This document shows, piece by piece, positions 1-14,121 of a stretch of DNA of 64,000 nucleotides. Every line of letters begins with the position of its first letter. Position 1 is the first letter of the stretch. The position numbers and the translations under genes were made by a program. The stretch covers positions 744,001 to 808,000 of the forward strand of contig JAWWNJ010000060.1 in assembly GCA_037176885.1 (NCBI GenBank), in the 5' to 3' direction. Under the pieces are notes generated by a model, which was not told where the DNA came from, did no database searches, and saw only the letters and a list, made by a program, of their open reading frames with translations. The stretch comes from Favolaschia claudopus (Eukaryota > Basidiomycota > Agaricomycetes > Agaricales > Mycenaceae).

Positions 1-3000
1 GTTTGTGATCAAGCTATTGGAAGACGCCATCAGGGACGGCGATAAGATATACGCCACCGTGAGCTTTTATCATTCAACTCAACGTCTACGTCGTAATCTC
101 TACTTTACTTTTACTCCAGATATTGAATACGGCCATCAACTCGACAGGTTAGTACTCTGCATATATAAACGACGTGACTCTCACACTCGTTAATCGCCAG
201 GATCCGCTGGTCCGATGAAAACTCCGATTCCTGAGTCTCAAGCGGCGGCAATGCTCCAAGCATACAACGCAATTGGCCGTTCGCCTTCGGAGGCGGATTA
301 CGTCGAATGCCATGCCACAGGCACGACGATTGGAGACCCGATCGAAGCCAACTGGGTTGGTTCCCACTTCAAGAAGGACACGGAACTGCTGGTCGGCAGT
401 GTTAAAGGAAATATTGGGTATGGTTTTCTTCTTGGTCTTGCGGAGAATAAAGTGAGCTAAGGGATTTGGTTTAGACATTCCGAAATCTCTTCTTTCTTAG
501 CGAGTCTTACGAAGATCTGTGGAATGTTTGCGACTAATCGCATTCCACCCCAAGTCAATTATAACAATCCGAATCCGGCAATCCGGTGGCACGAATACAA
601 CATGCGCATCATCCCGGAGGTCGAGGAATTCAATGCTCGCAGTCCCTCCGGCAAGAGACTTGTTTCCATGTATGTGGATGCATTGCTCTTGTACAGATTG
701 TCTCTGATTTTATGCAAAAGTAATTCTTCCGGACTTTTAGGCGCAAACGGGCACGTCATCGTTGAAGATCCGCCGAAAAAGGTATTCATCATCCCCCCAT
801 ACGAGAATGTAAATTAAATTCTTTCTCAGTCAAATGCTTCCAATAAAAGTCCCGCCAATATGCCTGTTTTACTCGTTGCGGCTGGCCTTTCTCCCCGGAC
901 TGCCACATCAATTGCCGCGGACCTCACCCAGCTCACGGTCAATCTTCCAGACGAGCTTGCAGCTCTCTCAAACATCTATGGACGACGCGCACGGCAACTC
1001 ACATGGCGCACAGCTTGCGTACTCACTCCTGGTAGCTCTTGTGAATTCCCCACTCCGCGCTTTGTACCTCGCGGTGCTCCCTCGGTTGTTTTTGTCTTTT
1101 CTGGACAAGGTCCTCAACATATTGAAAGTGAGTGTTATGCAGTTCACTTCTCCCTCAAGTTCTAACCTGGAAATGTAGTGGGCCGTCAGCTCTTCCAGGT
1201 TTATCCTGCCTTCCGCGAGAGCATCCTCCGCATGGATCAAGTTCACGTTGAGCTGACTGGGACTTCCATTGTCCAAGAGTTGGGCTTCTTCGGTGACATT
1301 CGGCCCCAGAAAACACTGCCTGATATCTGGCCAGTCACACTTACTGTTCCAAGTATCGCCATGATCCAGATGGCACTCGTAGACCTGTTTGCTGCATTTG
1401 GAATCAAACCCAGCCTTGTTTTTGGTCACTCAGCTGGGGAGGCAGCCATGTCTTATGCTTCTGGAGCTCTCCCTCAGGCACTGGCTATGGAAATTGCCAT
1501 TCGTCGTTCACGGGCAATGAAAATTGTGGAAGGAAGTGGCGGGATGGCAGCTGTGTCCTGTACTCCTACGGTTGCTCTTGACCTGATTGATGAAGTCCTC
1601 CGTGAGGGAGGACCAGCTGATGTTCTGGAGCTGGCATGTTACAATGCTCCGGAAGCTGTGACAATTTCTGGAACTCAAGCCATGCTGGACAAGGCTGTCA
1701 AACTTGCTGAAGAGCGAGGAATGTTTGCTCGTCAAATCAAGGCCCGAGTTCCTGGTCACTGCAGTCTCCTCGAACCGTGTAAAAGACAGTATGTCGAAGA
1801 GATGGAGATAGCCTTTTCCCGCTATCCTGGTGAAGCTCGATTTCCCACAATCCCTACTTATTCAACACAAACTGGCTCTCAGTGGGAGAAGGAGTTTACC
1901 CCGCAGTATATGTGGAACAATGGACGTATGTGGATCGATTCTGGTCTCTATCAATATCCAGACTAATTCTGTGATTCAGGTGTGCCTGTAAAATTTGAAC
2001 AAACAGTGGCCAATGTTCTCAAGCAATTTCCTGATGCTGTCCTCATCGAAATTGGGCCCCATCCTGCATTATCCTCCTATATTTCAGGCATGGGAGCCAA
2101 GTCCGATCATGTATTGTGCCCAATGCGTCGTTCAAAGGGTCCAACACCAGCTGATGACTTCACTGAAATTGCCACTTTCCTTGCCTGCATTGGCAATCTT
2201 AGTTGTCTAGGATTGAACACAATTGATTTCCTTGCCATCAATTCCACCACGTCCCTTGACATCTCTTGCCCACTTCCGGCATATCCTTTTGCACCCAAGT
2301 CTGTTCCTTTCTATCCTGAACGCTCCCTCATGGCAGTCAAACAACATCGGAGCCGAAAAGGACCATTGAACTTTCATTCCTTTGCAATAGGTGCAGACAC
2401 TCATCCAGACCTTGCCCAGCATGTTGTCAAGGGAGAACCCATATTGCCTGCTACAGGGTTCTTTGAAATGGTAAGACTTGTTTTATTCCATGCACCGCTG
2501 ATTTGTGTTCAAATCTTATTTACAGATGTTTGAGGAGGGTGCTCAGACCCTGTGGGATATTGAACTTCGCGGTGTTCTCCCACTCCTTCATGAAAAAGTT
2601 TTATCCGTTCAAATCAAGACCAAAGGTCAGCAATGGAGTATTGTATCACATGGAAACAGTCAAAATGTATGACAAGATTTTCCTCTATTACCCTACTTCC
2701 TCATCTTCCTATCAAGGAGCGCCTTCATGCCACTGGTTTTATGAGTTCAGAAGCCGTGGACAGCAATCTGAGCCCTCTTGATCTGTCCGCAATCCAAGCC
2801 CGCTGTACGACAGTTGATATTACTAGTAGGTTTTAAACCACACCAGCAGATCCTTGATTTTGAATTCCAGACAGATCTATATACAGTCATCAAGTCGACA
2901 GCAGAGTTTGGTCCTCTGTACCGGCGAATCGAAGCTTGTTATGAAGGAGAGCATGAGATTTTATTCAAAATCCGTGGCAATGCTCCAGATCTCAAAGAGT

Positions 3001-6000
3001 GGGAACTTTTGTTGCGATATAGTCCCAGATGGAAAACTTATACTGGAACAGGCACTACAATTATGTTTTCCATCCTGCTGTCCTGGATTCTTGCATTCAT
3101 GGGCTCCTTCATCCAATGTTCACAGGAAACCCTGATAAAAATGTCTTTTTCTTACCGTCACACATTGGACGTGTGATTCTTCATGAAAAGGCAGTCAAGC
3201 AAGGAATCCCTGACATGCTATTTTCCCATGTTGTACCTCATGACTGGACCCCAGGTAAATTTCCATATCTTCTCCTTGTAATGGCTTCTCATGCAATCTC
3301 ATAGATTCCTCTGCTTGTGATGTGTCTATTGTGAATGAGGCTGGTGAAAGGCTTGTTACAATTATCAATTGTGTTTTGTGAGGATGATCTATCTGTGTGT
3401 TGAAAATATTGACCTATGGTTTCAAGGTCGAAACATTGGGCTGGCGAAGTTCCTACACGCCCAAGTGTGAGCTATGAGCAGATATATCAACCCCTTGGTT
3501 TTCCAGAGGTCACCATATTGTCTGTCACCCAGCAAGAACCAAATGGGCATACCTCAGATGTGGCTGCACCAGGTTCAATACAGTCAGTCAATAAGGTTTG
3601 TTTATTTGGCTACTTGACAACATAAGAGAAAAGATTCAACTCATCAACCAATGTAGACATTGCCTTCAACTCTGTCCGAACCATCCGCTCTTGCTGATGT
3701 TTTGGTACTAGTGCAGCAGATCTTTGATTTGGCTGTCAGTTGCGGAAAGCAGGTGATACGGGTTCTAGATTTGGGAGACAGTGCGTAACAGTTGAGGATC
3801 TACACAATCTGTCACTAACCTCATGGTAATAGCTACAGGATCACTCTACAAGCAATTATCACAGATTGCAGACACATATCCAACACTGAGGCTTGACTGC
3901 ACAATTTCTGCTCAGTCAGGCCCCTTGTCTGACGTACGGAGATGTTACTTTAGTGTGGAAGATGTTTCAAGACAGCCAGACCTTCTGCCAAGCACATATG
4001 ACATTGTTATTGTCAACCCAAGGGTCCTTGGTTCTGAGACTGACCTAGGGCTGAACAAGGTTCTTGATTCCTTGAATTGCCTTCTTGTTTCTGGAGGCTT
4101 CCTAGTTATCCAAGATGAAGATGCCCAGAGTTCCGAGTGGCATGATGGTCTTCTCAATGCAAAGTTTCTCAGAATTGTGCAAAGGGAAACATCATCATCT
4201 TTGACATTCAGTGCCCAGAAAACAGTGCTCTCCCTTCCACCATCAAGATCTTCTACCAGCGACCTTCCATTGCCCATTATATTCTCCTTTGACCATTCAC
4301 ATGCCTTGGACTTGCAACGCACTATACTTGCAGCAATTTCATCTGGGGACACTGATATCTGGATTGAGGCAACACTAGACACCTTCAATGGTGCAATCGC
4401 CACCGGAGTTGCCCGTTCCTTGATGCGGGAACTTGTTGCTGTCAAAATCCACCTCGTTTTGTTTGATGGCAGTTGGGAACCTGACAATAGATGTTCCATC
4501 ATCCAGGCATTATCCTCTGTACCGACATTACTGGAGGAAGAAATTGTCATAGATCAACTTGGCATCATCAAGGTTCCACGTGTGTGTGCATATAATCCAT
4601 GTGCTCCAGATACTTTAGATCATCAGAAGTACTGGGTCATGGAATCAGCAACACATGTTGTTCAGCCTCCCCTTCTGGCACCTGACTCTACCCATGTTCT
4701 TGTTCAAATATCCTGTCTTTCTGAACCTCAGGGTGGACTCTGTGGTATTGCTGGGACTGTTGTCAACTCCACCTCTCTGGAATGGCCAACAGATACTGCA
4801 ATAGTGGGTGTTGTACAGGCTCCTCATTCAAACTTTATTCTAGTTCACCACGGCCAAATGTCTACCATGCCTGTTGGTGCAGATGAGAGTCACTGTGCAA
4901 ATCTTGCTCTGGTGCTCATTATGGCTGCCCTTGGGCTTCATCTTCATTCCAGGCCCTCTAAAAGTCTACAGCATATTCAGGCCATGATCCTGAATACGGG
5001 AAAATTTGCAGCCTCTGTTGTAGATGTTATCAAACATCTTGGAATCAAAACAACTCTGATCTCCCCAAACCTTCCACTTGTACTTCCGGTGCTTACTGCT
5101 GAAGCCAGTATCATGGGTGGTTCACCAAATGATTTTGCTGCCACAGTAGCCAGAAGCAATTGTCTCTCAGTGTTCAACTGGGATCATCCCAGTCAAGGTG
5201 CCTTATCTAGTGTAGCCAGAGATCCATGGCTGGTCGGAGCCACTATCCAAAAATACTTGCATCAGTCCCTAGCAAGTGTCTCCATCGATAGCAATACTCT
5301 TGTCCCAGAGCAGCTGCTGCCAGAAACCTTTGATGTTACTCAATCTTTAACCTTGGCAGACAACAAGTTCTATCTTATTCTTGGTGGGATTGGTTCTTTG
5401 GGAGTACAGATAGCAATATGGATGTATCAGGTCAGTGTCTAGGTCCATGTCCATGATTCTCAGCTACATTCATCAACAGAAAGGTGCTCGGCATATTGCT
5501 CTGACATCTCGCTCAGGGATCTTGAGACTATCTGGTCCAAAAAACAGATACCTACGCAATGCAGTTGAATGTCTCCAGGCCCTTCCAGGCCTTGAGCTTC
5601 GACTGGAGGCGTGTGATGCAAGCTCTGTGGAAGCCCTCACACACTTGATTAGCTCTTTTGATTGTCCTGTTGCTGGGTGTATTTTGGCTGCACTTGTGCT
5701 CTCCGACAAACTGTTCATGAAGCAGGATGCCGATAGCTTCTCTATTCCATTCAAACCCAAGACTGCTGCCTATCTTGCTCTGGAACAGGTTGTTGCACTT
5801 GACAAGCTGGATTTTCTCGTAGCAATCTCTTCGCTTGCAAGTTTTGGTGTTGCAGGTCAAAGCAACTATTCTGCGTGAGTTGCCCTTAACAATTCACAAG
5901 TGTGGGATTCAAACATTTATGATAGCGCTAATAATGGAATACACTACCTCACTGCACAGTACTCCAATGCATGGGCATTGGTTTCTCCAGCTATCTCAGA

Positions 6001-8667
6001 TTCTGCTGTTGGATTTGATGTTTTCACCTCGTCTAATTCTCATACAGAAGTATGGCAAGCCTCCGCATTGAGCAGCTATGGTTTGTGTTAATTGATTTCC
6101 TATGTGCGTGATATGAACACCTCCCTCGTACAGAAATCTGCCTCTGTCTGGAGGATGGATTGTTGCGCATGCAACATGGAGAGCAAATTTCTCTCTATAT
6201 CCCAGATTTGAATTGGGATTCCCTTGAGATCATGAGCTCTGCACCAATTCCTCTTTTCAGCCACTTAGTGAAGCTCAACTCCACTCATCATAGTGCGGAG
6301 GTTGAGGATCTATATGAGCTGCTTCAAAAGCTCACATTGAAGTTCATTGATGTGTCTCAGGATGACTTCGCACATAATGTTCCCCTCACGTCATATGGGT
6401 GAGTTGTGTGTCGAACTCATTGCTATTCATTTCATTGATACAATTTCCAAGGCTTGACTCGCTTTCAGCAGCAAAATTATCAACAGCTCTGAGACCATAT
6501 GTAGCAGTCACACAGATTCAGTTACTAGGTGACCTAAGCCTGAATGACCTTGTCTCAAAGATGCAGCAAACAAAACAGACTTCTGTGGTGGAAGAGGCAG
6601 CACCCGTGTCTGCAGAGCAGCCCTTTGCGTGGGATGCATTCAACCAACCTGGGCAGACTTTGTTGAAGCTCATCATTGGCAGTGGCACACCACTCATAAT
6701 GATTCATGGTGGGGCAGGTGATATAGCTGCTTTCCGAGCAATTCAGGAGCAATTCATCACTCCCCTCTGGGCTCTGCAACCTACCCCAGAAACCCCACTG
6801 GATTCTGTTGAAAGTATAGCCCAGTTCTATGTTAGCAAGATCAAGGAGGCGCGTCCAGCTGGCCCATACAGGATTGGTGCATTCTCTGCCTCAAGCTTGA
6901 TTGCTCTTCGACTAGTTCAGCTCCTGGAAATGTCTGATGATGTTGCCCAGTTCACTTTTGTGGACCACTTTCCAATGATCTTCATTTCAGAACTCCACGC
7001 TGGCAGTGAGAGAGCTATAACAGTGGATGATCTTTTTGCACACTCAGCAGCTGCTACAGTCAATGTCATTTCAAGCTGTTGCAAAATGGACTCTTCACCC
7101 TCTCGGCGTGCATATGGCCAGAATATTATGGCAGCTTCAAAGGGCCTTAACTGTCCCATCAATGCGTTGACTGCATGGGAATGGATCCAAAAGCTGAATC
7201 CAACCAACATGAAGCAGCTTGTTGATTTTGCAGGTAGGGCTGGTTGGGGCTCTACCAATGCTTCTATCCGTTGGGAGGCCATGCAACAAAGTATGATTGC
7301 CGAGTTCACAAAAATCCGTGCACAAGTCGGTGTGTTCATAGCGAAATCTGGGATGCGAACTATGTTATCTCAGGAATGGAATGATCTTGGGGTGTCTCTG
7401 ATACAACAAAAGATACAGGTGGAGTATTTTGATGCAGGTCATTTTGATATTTTTGAAAAGGCCGAGTTCTCGCATGCTTTGGAATTTGATTGGGTGAAGG
7501 CAACTTCACAGGAACATAAGCTTGCTAGAATGGTGTTCAACCCAGCCAATAACAACCTTGGGACACTGTTCAAAATCTTGGATTCAATGGCACTCCGTGT
7601 CATGGCAGAGACTGTGAGGTCAGATCCTCAAATTGGTGGAGAGGTAAGCCTTTTGTTCAAGTCCTGCAACTCACCTTGACCCGCAAGGACAGATTAGTCG
7701 CCAGAGGCTGTTTGCGGCAACAAAACACTTTGTAGAAACACAGTCGCCAAAGACCTGGCCAGAAGAAGAAGAGAGGCGTTCCAGGGAATTATTTCCTCTG
7801 TATTTTGAGACTACCGAGCGCATTTCAAAGGTTCATGCAGCCACAATGGAATCTCCTACAGTCAGTTTCAATTTGTTTGTGTCTCATAATAGGTTGGCTA
7901 AATCAAAGCATAGGCAGCTGTAAATGCATTATATTCGGACAACATGATGGATGGATTTTATCGAGAGAATCCAGTATTCACAAGCCTGAGCCAAGAAGCA
8001 GCAAAGAGGTTTAAGTCGCTTGTGCTGCTCCCAGAAGTAATCAGAGAGCGTCCAATCAGGGTATTAGAAGTTGGAGCAGGTGAGCACTCTCCATTTACTT
8101 TCTTGAACTTCTGTTGACATGAAAAATGCAGGTGTGGGTGGACTCACCAAGTTCCTTGTTGAGACTCTCTGTGACATTCCTGGTGCCAATGTGGAATACA
8201 CAGTCACAGATCTCTCCTTCTCCCTGGCTAAAAGTCTTGCGCAATCATTCACATACAAACATATGGTTGCAAAGATGTACGACTTGACAAAATCCCCCGC
8301 TGAACAGGGACTCGAGCTAGGCTACTATGATATCATCACCTCATTGAACTGTATCCATGCTGTTGGAGATCTGAACACTACCCTCCGTGATCTCAATTCA
8401 CTCCTGGGGCCAGGCGGGCGTCTTCTCATCGTTGACACAGATGGATCAACACGCAGCACAGATCCACCTCGGCCTCCAGCAATGTGGAATGACTTTGTAT
8501 GGGGCTCATTCCAAGGCTGGTTTGGGTTCACAGATGGTCGCAGTCATTGTACCATTGACGAGGGGGAATGGCGTAGCCGACTTAGAGACACGGAGTATGC
8601 CAATGTTCAAATTTGCCTGGAGGACGCAGGATCGTGTCTGTTGTTTGAGGCAGAGAAGGCAAAATGA
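1..8667 (+). CDS. Highly reducing polyketide synthase, 5'-truncated by the window
   Basis: Multidomain type I PKS that would build a reduced polyketide in the cytosol. The window opens inside the KS. Exons 1-58, 120-147 and 201-417 give ATILNTAINSTGSAG and ECHATGT (first KS His). The second KS His appears only after removing intron 418-474 (GNIG|H). AT has GHSAGE (about 1425-1445). DH has the H-x3-G-x4-P motif HVVKGEPILP (about 2420) and HPAVLDSCIHG (about 3070), in frame once the 53-nt intron 2999-3051 is removed. A degenerate methyltransferase-like fold follows (LDLGDTTG, about 3760-3850). Then come a structural region, KR (GGIGSLG near 5385; SS..GQSNYSA near 5830-5875; intron 5431-5479), ACP (GLDSLS near 6450) and TE (IHGGAG, GAFSAS, VDHF, GHFD; 6690-7450). 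A second methyltransferase with motif LEVGAGVGG runs to the stop at 8665-8667. No ER motif was seen. The product is unknown. The call is firm; a few 2.7-3.7 kb splice sites are tentative. Confidence 0.93.
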
Positions 8668-9824
8668 TTTACTTGCAACTCTAGAATTATTAGACAGCAT
8701 ATATACCTTCAATGATGTACCCACTCGCATAGAATATACTTTGGTTCCCCCCCACTTCGTACTGCCAGTGACAAGTCTCACCTCATCAATTGACATGCGG
8801 TAAGCGGGCCGACACTCCGTACGGCAAGACTCGTACTTTTGGTTTTTTTGCTCGCCTCATCGCTTGTGAGTCAAACTTGCGCTCGGGCAGCCAAGCTTGA
8901 GCCCGCAATTCACTGTAAATCAGGGTTTTCCGTCACGTTGAGAGGGCAATGATAAATTACTTGTACGCATGTACAGTTGTATTCGACGCACACAAACAAT
9001 TCCGCCGCGCCGTATTAAGATGCTCGCAATGAGCCCCCACAACCCACAACTCTTCGCCAAGAATGCGATCTTGTCTCGGGTTGACCAGGGAATGCGAATG
9101 TACGGATATTGGCGAATGAATCAGAACGAGAAAATGCGCGTAGTCGTCGACACCTCTATGCTGATAGAGTAATTGACAAACGAATTAACTGGACAAAACA
9201 CACTGCTGCTTCTTCCGTGTAATCCTTGTCGTCTTGTTGCGCTACACCGGAGAGCACGAAATCTGTGGAACAGAGCAAGAAGGCGAAAGCTAGACGATAT
9301 TAATATTATTCGACCGTGCAGCGTCGACCACAGGGATGAAGGCGTAGCATAATGGGAAGGGAAATTAAAGCCCAGTGGTTGAGTGGTTGAGTGGAGACCG
9401 AGAGGCCTTGTTTGAGCGCAGTACGGCGGGACAGCGGATCGAGGGACGGAGTGGCCAGGTAGGGACGTCGTCTGAGTGTTGAATTTTCGTGGACTCAGGT
9501 AGAGTGCGACTCGGAAAACTGGCAGGGCGAATTCGATGTTGGTGTACACACCCAAACGGTCGCTATGTCCACGCCAGCTGAAGACTTCAGCTGGGTCCAC
9601 CTGGATTGATTGCCTAGGTATGACCCGCCCTGCACCAGGATTCCAGCAAGGTGCTTTGCTGGTCGTATTAGGTGGAAGCTAGGTAGACTGGAGCTGGATT
9701 CCAGGAATGGAGTCTATACGGCGTGCAGCGGAACACACAGGTAGCTTATGTCTGTATATTTATGTAGAGCAAATCTGAACATCCATATTCAAAAATTGTG
9801 CCATCAACTCGTACTACTAAGTAA
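8668..9824. other. Intergenic region, no supported gene
   Basis: The PKS (+) and the next gene (-) converge here. A 159-codon open frame at 9121-9600 (-) has no recognisable motif and unconvincing composition. The segment contains a perfect short palindrome (9574-9594) and CTGGATTCCAGG-like stretches, and nothing else identifiable. Confidence 0.6.
9574..9594. repeat. 21-bp perfect palindrome
   Basis: CCAGCTGAAG, one A, then CTTCAGCTGG: ten-base arms around a single central base, between the convergent 3' ends of the PKS and the zinc-finger gene. Function unknown. It could be a 3'-end hairpin or a remnant of an inverted-repeat element. Confidence 0.5.
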
Positions 9825-12800
9825 CTATTCGCGATAAGCAGGCCGCCGGAGTTGCACTCTGAGACCTGGACGACGAGAGGGCACCGGAACATTGTTTTGC
9901 ACACTTCCCGAGTCCGACTCTGAATCTGACCCACTATCCTGATCATCCTCCGAAGCACTCTCCTCCTCCTCTCGAACCGGTCGCCGTCGGGTCTTGCGCT
10001 TCTTTGATGGACGCTGAACATCATCGTCAACGTCGGGCTGCTTTCGTTTGCGCCGAGGTTTTGACTGAGACGGTGCTGTAGCTGCTGCTGCCGCCTTCCG
10101 AGCCGTCGCAGCGGCCGCGTTCTTGACTTTTCGGGCCTCTCGGGTGCCACGCAACTTCTCTGCTTGGCGTTGGTGCAAGTCGACGCGATCTTCCCATATG
10201 GGTCTTGGTTTGACGAGTTGAACGGGAAGCGTGCGCCGAAGGAGATGCGGATTGTGGAGAGATGCAGTGTTGATTATGTATGACAATACATCCCGGTCGT
10301 GTTCAATGAAGGATTCCTCCAAATTCGTGAGCCGCCGATCTTGGAGGACTTGCTTTTTACCGGAGGCCGTGCAAGTACCTCGAGAGCAATCGTGCTGCAC
10401 ATTGAAGCTGAATTTAATGCTCTGTGGAGAAGCCTCTTTGGTGTGAATTAGGCAAAGAGATAAGCAGCGTACCTCTGGTTTCAATATTAAGTACACTGTG
10501 TCTTCTCGACGCCTCGGTAAGACAAATGGCATGTTGAAGGTTTCGTGTCGCGCGGGCTGGACGACATATTGTTCAAGCACGATGATCGAGGTGGCCGAAT
10601 CAATGCTCTGGAGTATATCGACAATTTTCCCCACGGCGGCCACTTCGTTGGGAACAGGACTGTTTGACACAACCCACGAGCCGACAAAACACTCCTCTTG
10701 TGACTGAGAAATAACGTACTGGCATCGATACCACTGTGAATCCCGATCTTGCTCTCCGACATTGAAAGCAGCTGCTGCTGAAGTCGTATGCAGAGCAAGA
10801 GCCGTACGAGGAGGGCGGCGAGTACTTCCTTTTGCTGCAGTTACAGGAGCAAGCTTAACTGTGCCTATTTACGAATTAGATGAACGATTTGATTCAATCA
10901 AAGAGAAGACAACAAACCGGGTGGGAGAGAAACAATGTTTTTCCATCCAAGCAGCCGCTGGAGAATCGGTTGGTCCCGCAATAACTGGAGCGCAGAAGGG
11001 CCGCAGCATGTCCACGTAACTTCTCCGCCAGGTCCCTTCAATGGCCACTGCCCACCCGCTACCCGATGTTTGACGGTCTCTTGCTCCGCAAGTTGGATAG
11101 CGATGTCCCGGCTGGGGGCTCGGTGGTTTGAAAGAATGGATGCCCCACGAAACACACCATTGAAAGACTCAAAAGCCTCGGTGATTGCCCCAAGCAATGG
11201 CCCGAACATTCGAACGTCGGCAGGGGCGTGGCTCAGCAGGTGAGTCTTGATCTTTGTGACCATCTTGCTCGGGTCGATTTCAGCCAAGGAATCCAGAAAA
11301 TTAGCAATGGCGACGTGAAGATCAGCCTGAGATTTGGGTGAGATTTAATGCCGAATGATACAGATGGTGAACATACACAATATACGTCCATGTTATCGAT
11401 CTCGGGAAGCCAAAGGAGAGAAGCGAGATCCCCAACGGCCTTCCAAGCTCTGAAATGATTCTCGTCTACCAAGTCGTGGATGTGGAACACAGCGCACTGC
11501 AGTAGAACCTTGAATTGTCGCCCAATCAAGGACTTCGCATATTGGACAATGTACCCGGCGCGGATCCCTTCGACTGAAAGACCTGTTGTATCTGTAGCTT
11601 GTAGTCGGAGTTCAAATAACTTCTTTTGATCGGGAGTCCAAGATGTGTGGGTGGTGTGCCAGAGATATTTGAGAACACCCAGTAAAATCGTGTGCAAGAG
11701 CTCGATGGGCGTGTCTCGAGACGGATCAAAGCCTGAAAGGTGAAGTCAAATATAGCCAAAGTAATAACACAAGAGAGTTATTCGCACCGTCCGTTGTGAG
11801 AAATGCGCTGTAAATTTCATCTGAGTGGTCTTTAACCCATTGCTTCAATTCTGCTGTCACTGTATCCTTGTCCTGTCCACCCTCCACTGCCTTTTTGAAC
11901 TGGGATAAAATATCGTTGACCCAATGTTCTGTGTACTTATCCTTTACCCCCGTTGCCGTGTAATTCTTTTTTAGTTCGCTCTCATTCCCTTCGCAAGCTA
12001 GGTCAATTTGCTGTTGAACAGTACTGAAAACAGAATCCAGTGTTCGAGGATCACCACTCTGCATAATTAATGTCAGACGGTAAAGAGATGGGCAGAAAGC
12101 AAGTTGTGCGTACCGAAAATAGTGCGTGATAGCCGTCATTTGTGCTTTTTTCTTCCTGTGTTCCGCCGACTTTACATTTACGGCACGGGTGATTCGCTGC
12201 AGCACCCATGCAACTGCAAACCTCGGCTTGCATCGGGTTGTCGGAGGGATCTGTATTAACAATGATGCGATAACAAGACTTGCCCGTTGAGCTTGTCTTG
12301 TCGGGCGCCCGAATTGGGTCAGACTCTGTTCTCCTGGACTTAACATGAGATTCCCGGGCTTTCGCGTTCGATACCAACGCCTACCGAATGATTTTTGCAA
12401 ACTCCTTGAACTGCTCGGGTACACTGGCATGCTGGGAAGTCGATACAAAATGTACGTTGAATTCGTGCTGAAGGAGTTGTCGAGGAAGTGCACGGTTAGT
12501 CATATAGGCGTTCCAGTGTTTGTTCCATGACTTTGAGCGATTGCCCGAAACATCGTCCGAGAAATAGTCCACAAAAACTGTGTAGAACGGATCACCGCGT
12601 GCAATTGCACGCAGCGGATTTGGCATCTTGTCTGCATATGCGCGTGCTGCTTCTGACCAGACAGGAACCCTGTTCTCGAACTGCAAGTCCAGTAAATTCT
12701 TCGCAAAAAGCGAGGTTGAAATGCGGAACTCTTCGGACTTCACGTCCGAGAAGCCCTTGCGAAGATAAGGATGATGATTATGAACTTGGAAGAATAATCT

Positions 12801-14121
12801 CGTACCTGCGCATCTTGTTCAACAAAATGGACATCTGCATGCATGAGCCCATCAACCTTGATCCAGCGAAATGGGATCACATAGCGGCCATCTTTAAGAA
12901 GCACAACTTCATTGGCATAATAATGAAGTCCATTTCCCGCGTCGAGCATTGGGGTTAAAAGACTTGGATCCAGCATTTTACAGAATTTTTCTCCATGCCA
13001 GATTTCGGAGACGGAACCGCTGGTGTTGATTTCAGGATAGAGATGGAATTGAGAACGGATTTCTGGGTTAGAGCATTCCTAATCCCTGTTAGTATTATAG
13101 AAGGCTCGCGTAGAGTGTGATACATACCATTCGAATTATCGCTGTCGGATCGTTGATGCAGAAATTCTTCCCTTGTGCCGATGTGCATGGGATTGTTGGG
13201 ATACCGCACTGATTGCGAAGGGTTTTTTGCATCTTCCGAAGTGCATCAAGGGAAGGGACATCCTTTGCGCCACATTCCCGCAAAATCCAGATAAAGGTGC
13301 GCATCAGGGATTCGGAGACGGGGAGTCGGGGTAGATTGTCGCATATATCAAGCAGGAACATCTATTCAATGGATTAAAAATTTCGAACGGAGTCTATGAT
13401 TAATACCAACAGTTTTTGAAGGGTATGGGTACCATTCTTTGGATTTCTCCGTGTCGGCTTGAGTCAATGTTTCGTCGAAAGGGTCAGAGTCAAGCGCTGA
13501 TGTCGGGATGATCAATTGATTGGATCAATGTGATGCGCTGGCACTCACTCCGCAATAGCTCATTGAGCAACGCACTCTCGTCTGTGTCAGGATTCTCTGA
13601 TGCTTCCAACTGCCCATCCAACTCCCGGCCAACAGAAACTGCATTCCAAATGCCCATCATGTCCATCTCCTGCTCGACTCTTCGCTGCTCAGATGTCTCC
13701 GGCGCTTCACCACCAGCACTGAAACCCGCTTCGTCTTTGTTGTACTCTTGCCAAAACTCGGACTCTATGGCAGACGCCTCTTGTGGAACCGCCGGAAATG
13801 ATGGTAAATTTAGCCTGGGGAGCCTTAAAGTCGCATCCGGACTTGCTGCCAACGGGTTCTGTGTCATTCGCCGCTCGATATCTGCTTTCCCCCTTTGCCG
13901 ACTCGCTGCAACCTCAACAGCCTGCTTGTGTTTCGTTGATTGCATGTGGGCCGTGATATGCCCTCTCGAATATGCTGCCCAAGTGGCATCCGTGCAGATT
14001 TTACAGCGCACTTTTTTATCTGAATCTCTCTCTTCATAACCTTGTGATGATCCGTGAGCGAATTACTTCGTTTATCAACTCGAGATAACGCACCGTCTGG
14101 CAGATTGCGCTTTGGGGGCAT
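9825..14121 (-). CDS. Very large zinc-finger protein of a dispersed Agaricomycete family, possibly transposon-derived
   Basis: The start at 14121 reads [10 protein letters not shown]. Removing a 53-nt intron joins it to [16 protein letters not shown], so the N-terminus carries a C-x2-C...H...H zinc finger (CKICTDATW...[11 protein letters not shown]). Later exons carry [39 protein letters not shown] (about 12550), a Cys cluster [20 protein letters not shown] (about 12150-12240), [18 protein letters not shown] (about 11690) and [15 protein letters not shown] (about 11170). A C-terminal region follows ([11 protein letters not shown]...[12 protein letters not shown]), ending in a basic tract ([19 protein letters not shown]) and an acidic Ser/Asp run. 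I recall this arrangement as a high-copy Agaricomycete family that behaves like mobile DNA, but I cannot name it securely. The basic and acidic tail suggests a nuclear location. Exon borders are not all resolved. No frame break was identified, so it may be functional. Confidence 0.75.

Noticed and set aside
2940..3180. Apparent frameshift in the PKS dehydratase domain
   Set aside because: A 53-nt GT...AG intron (2999-3051) restores the frame exactly (DLKE|HYNYVFHPAVLD).
9121..9600. 159-codon minus-strand ORF after the PKS
   Set aside because: No motif, unusual composition and no neighbouring exon; most likely chance.
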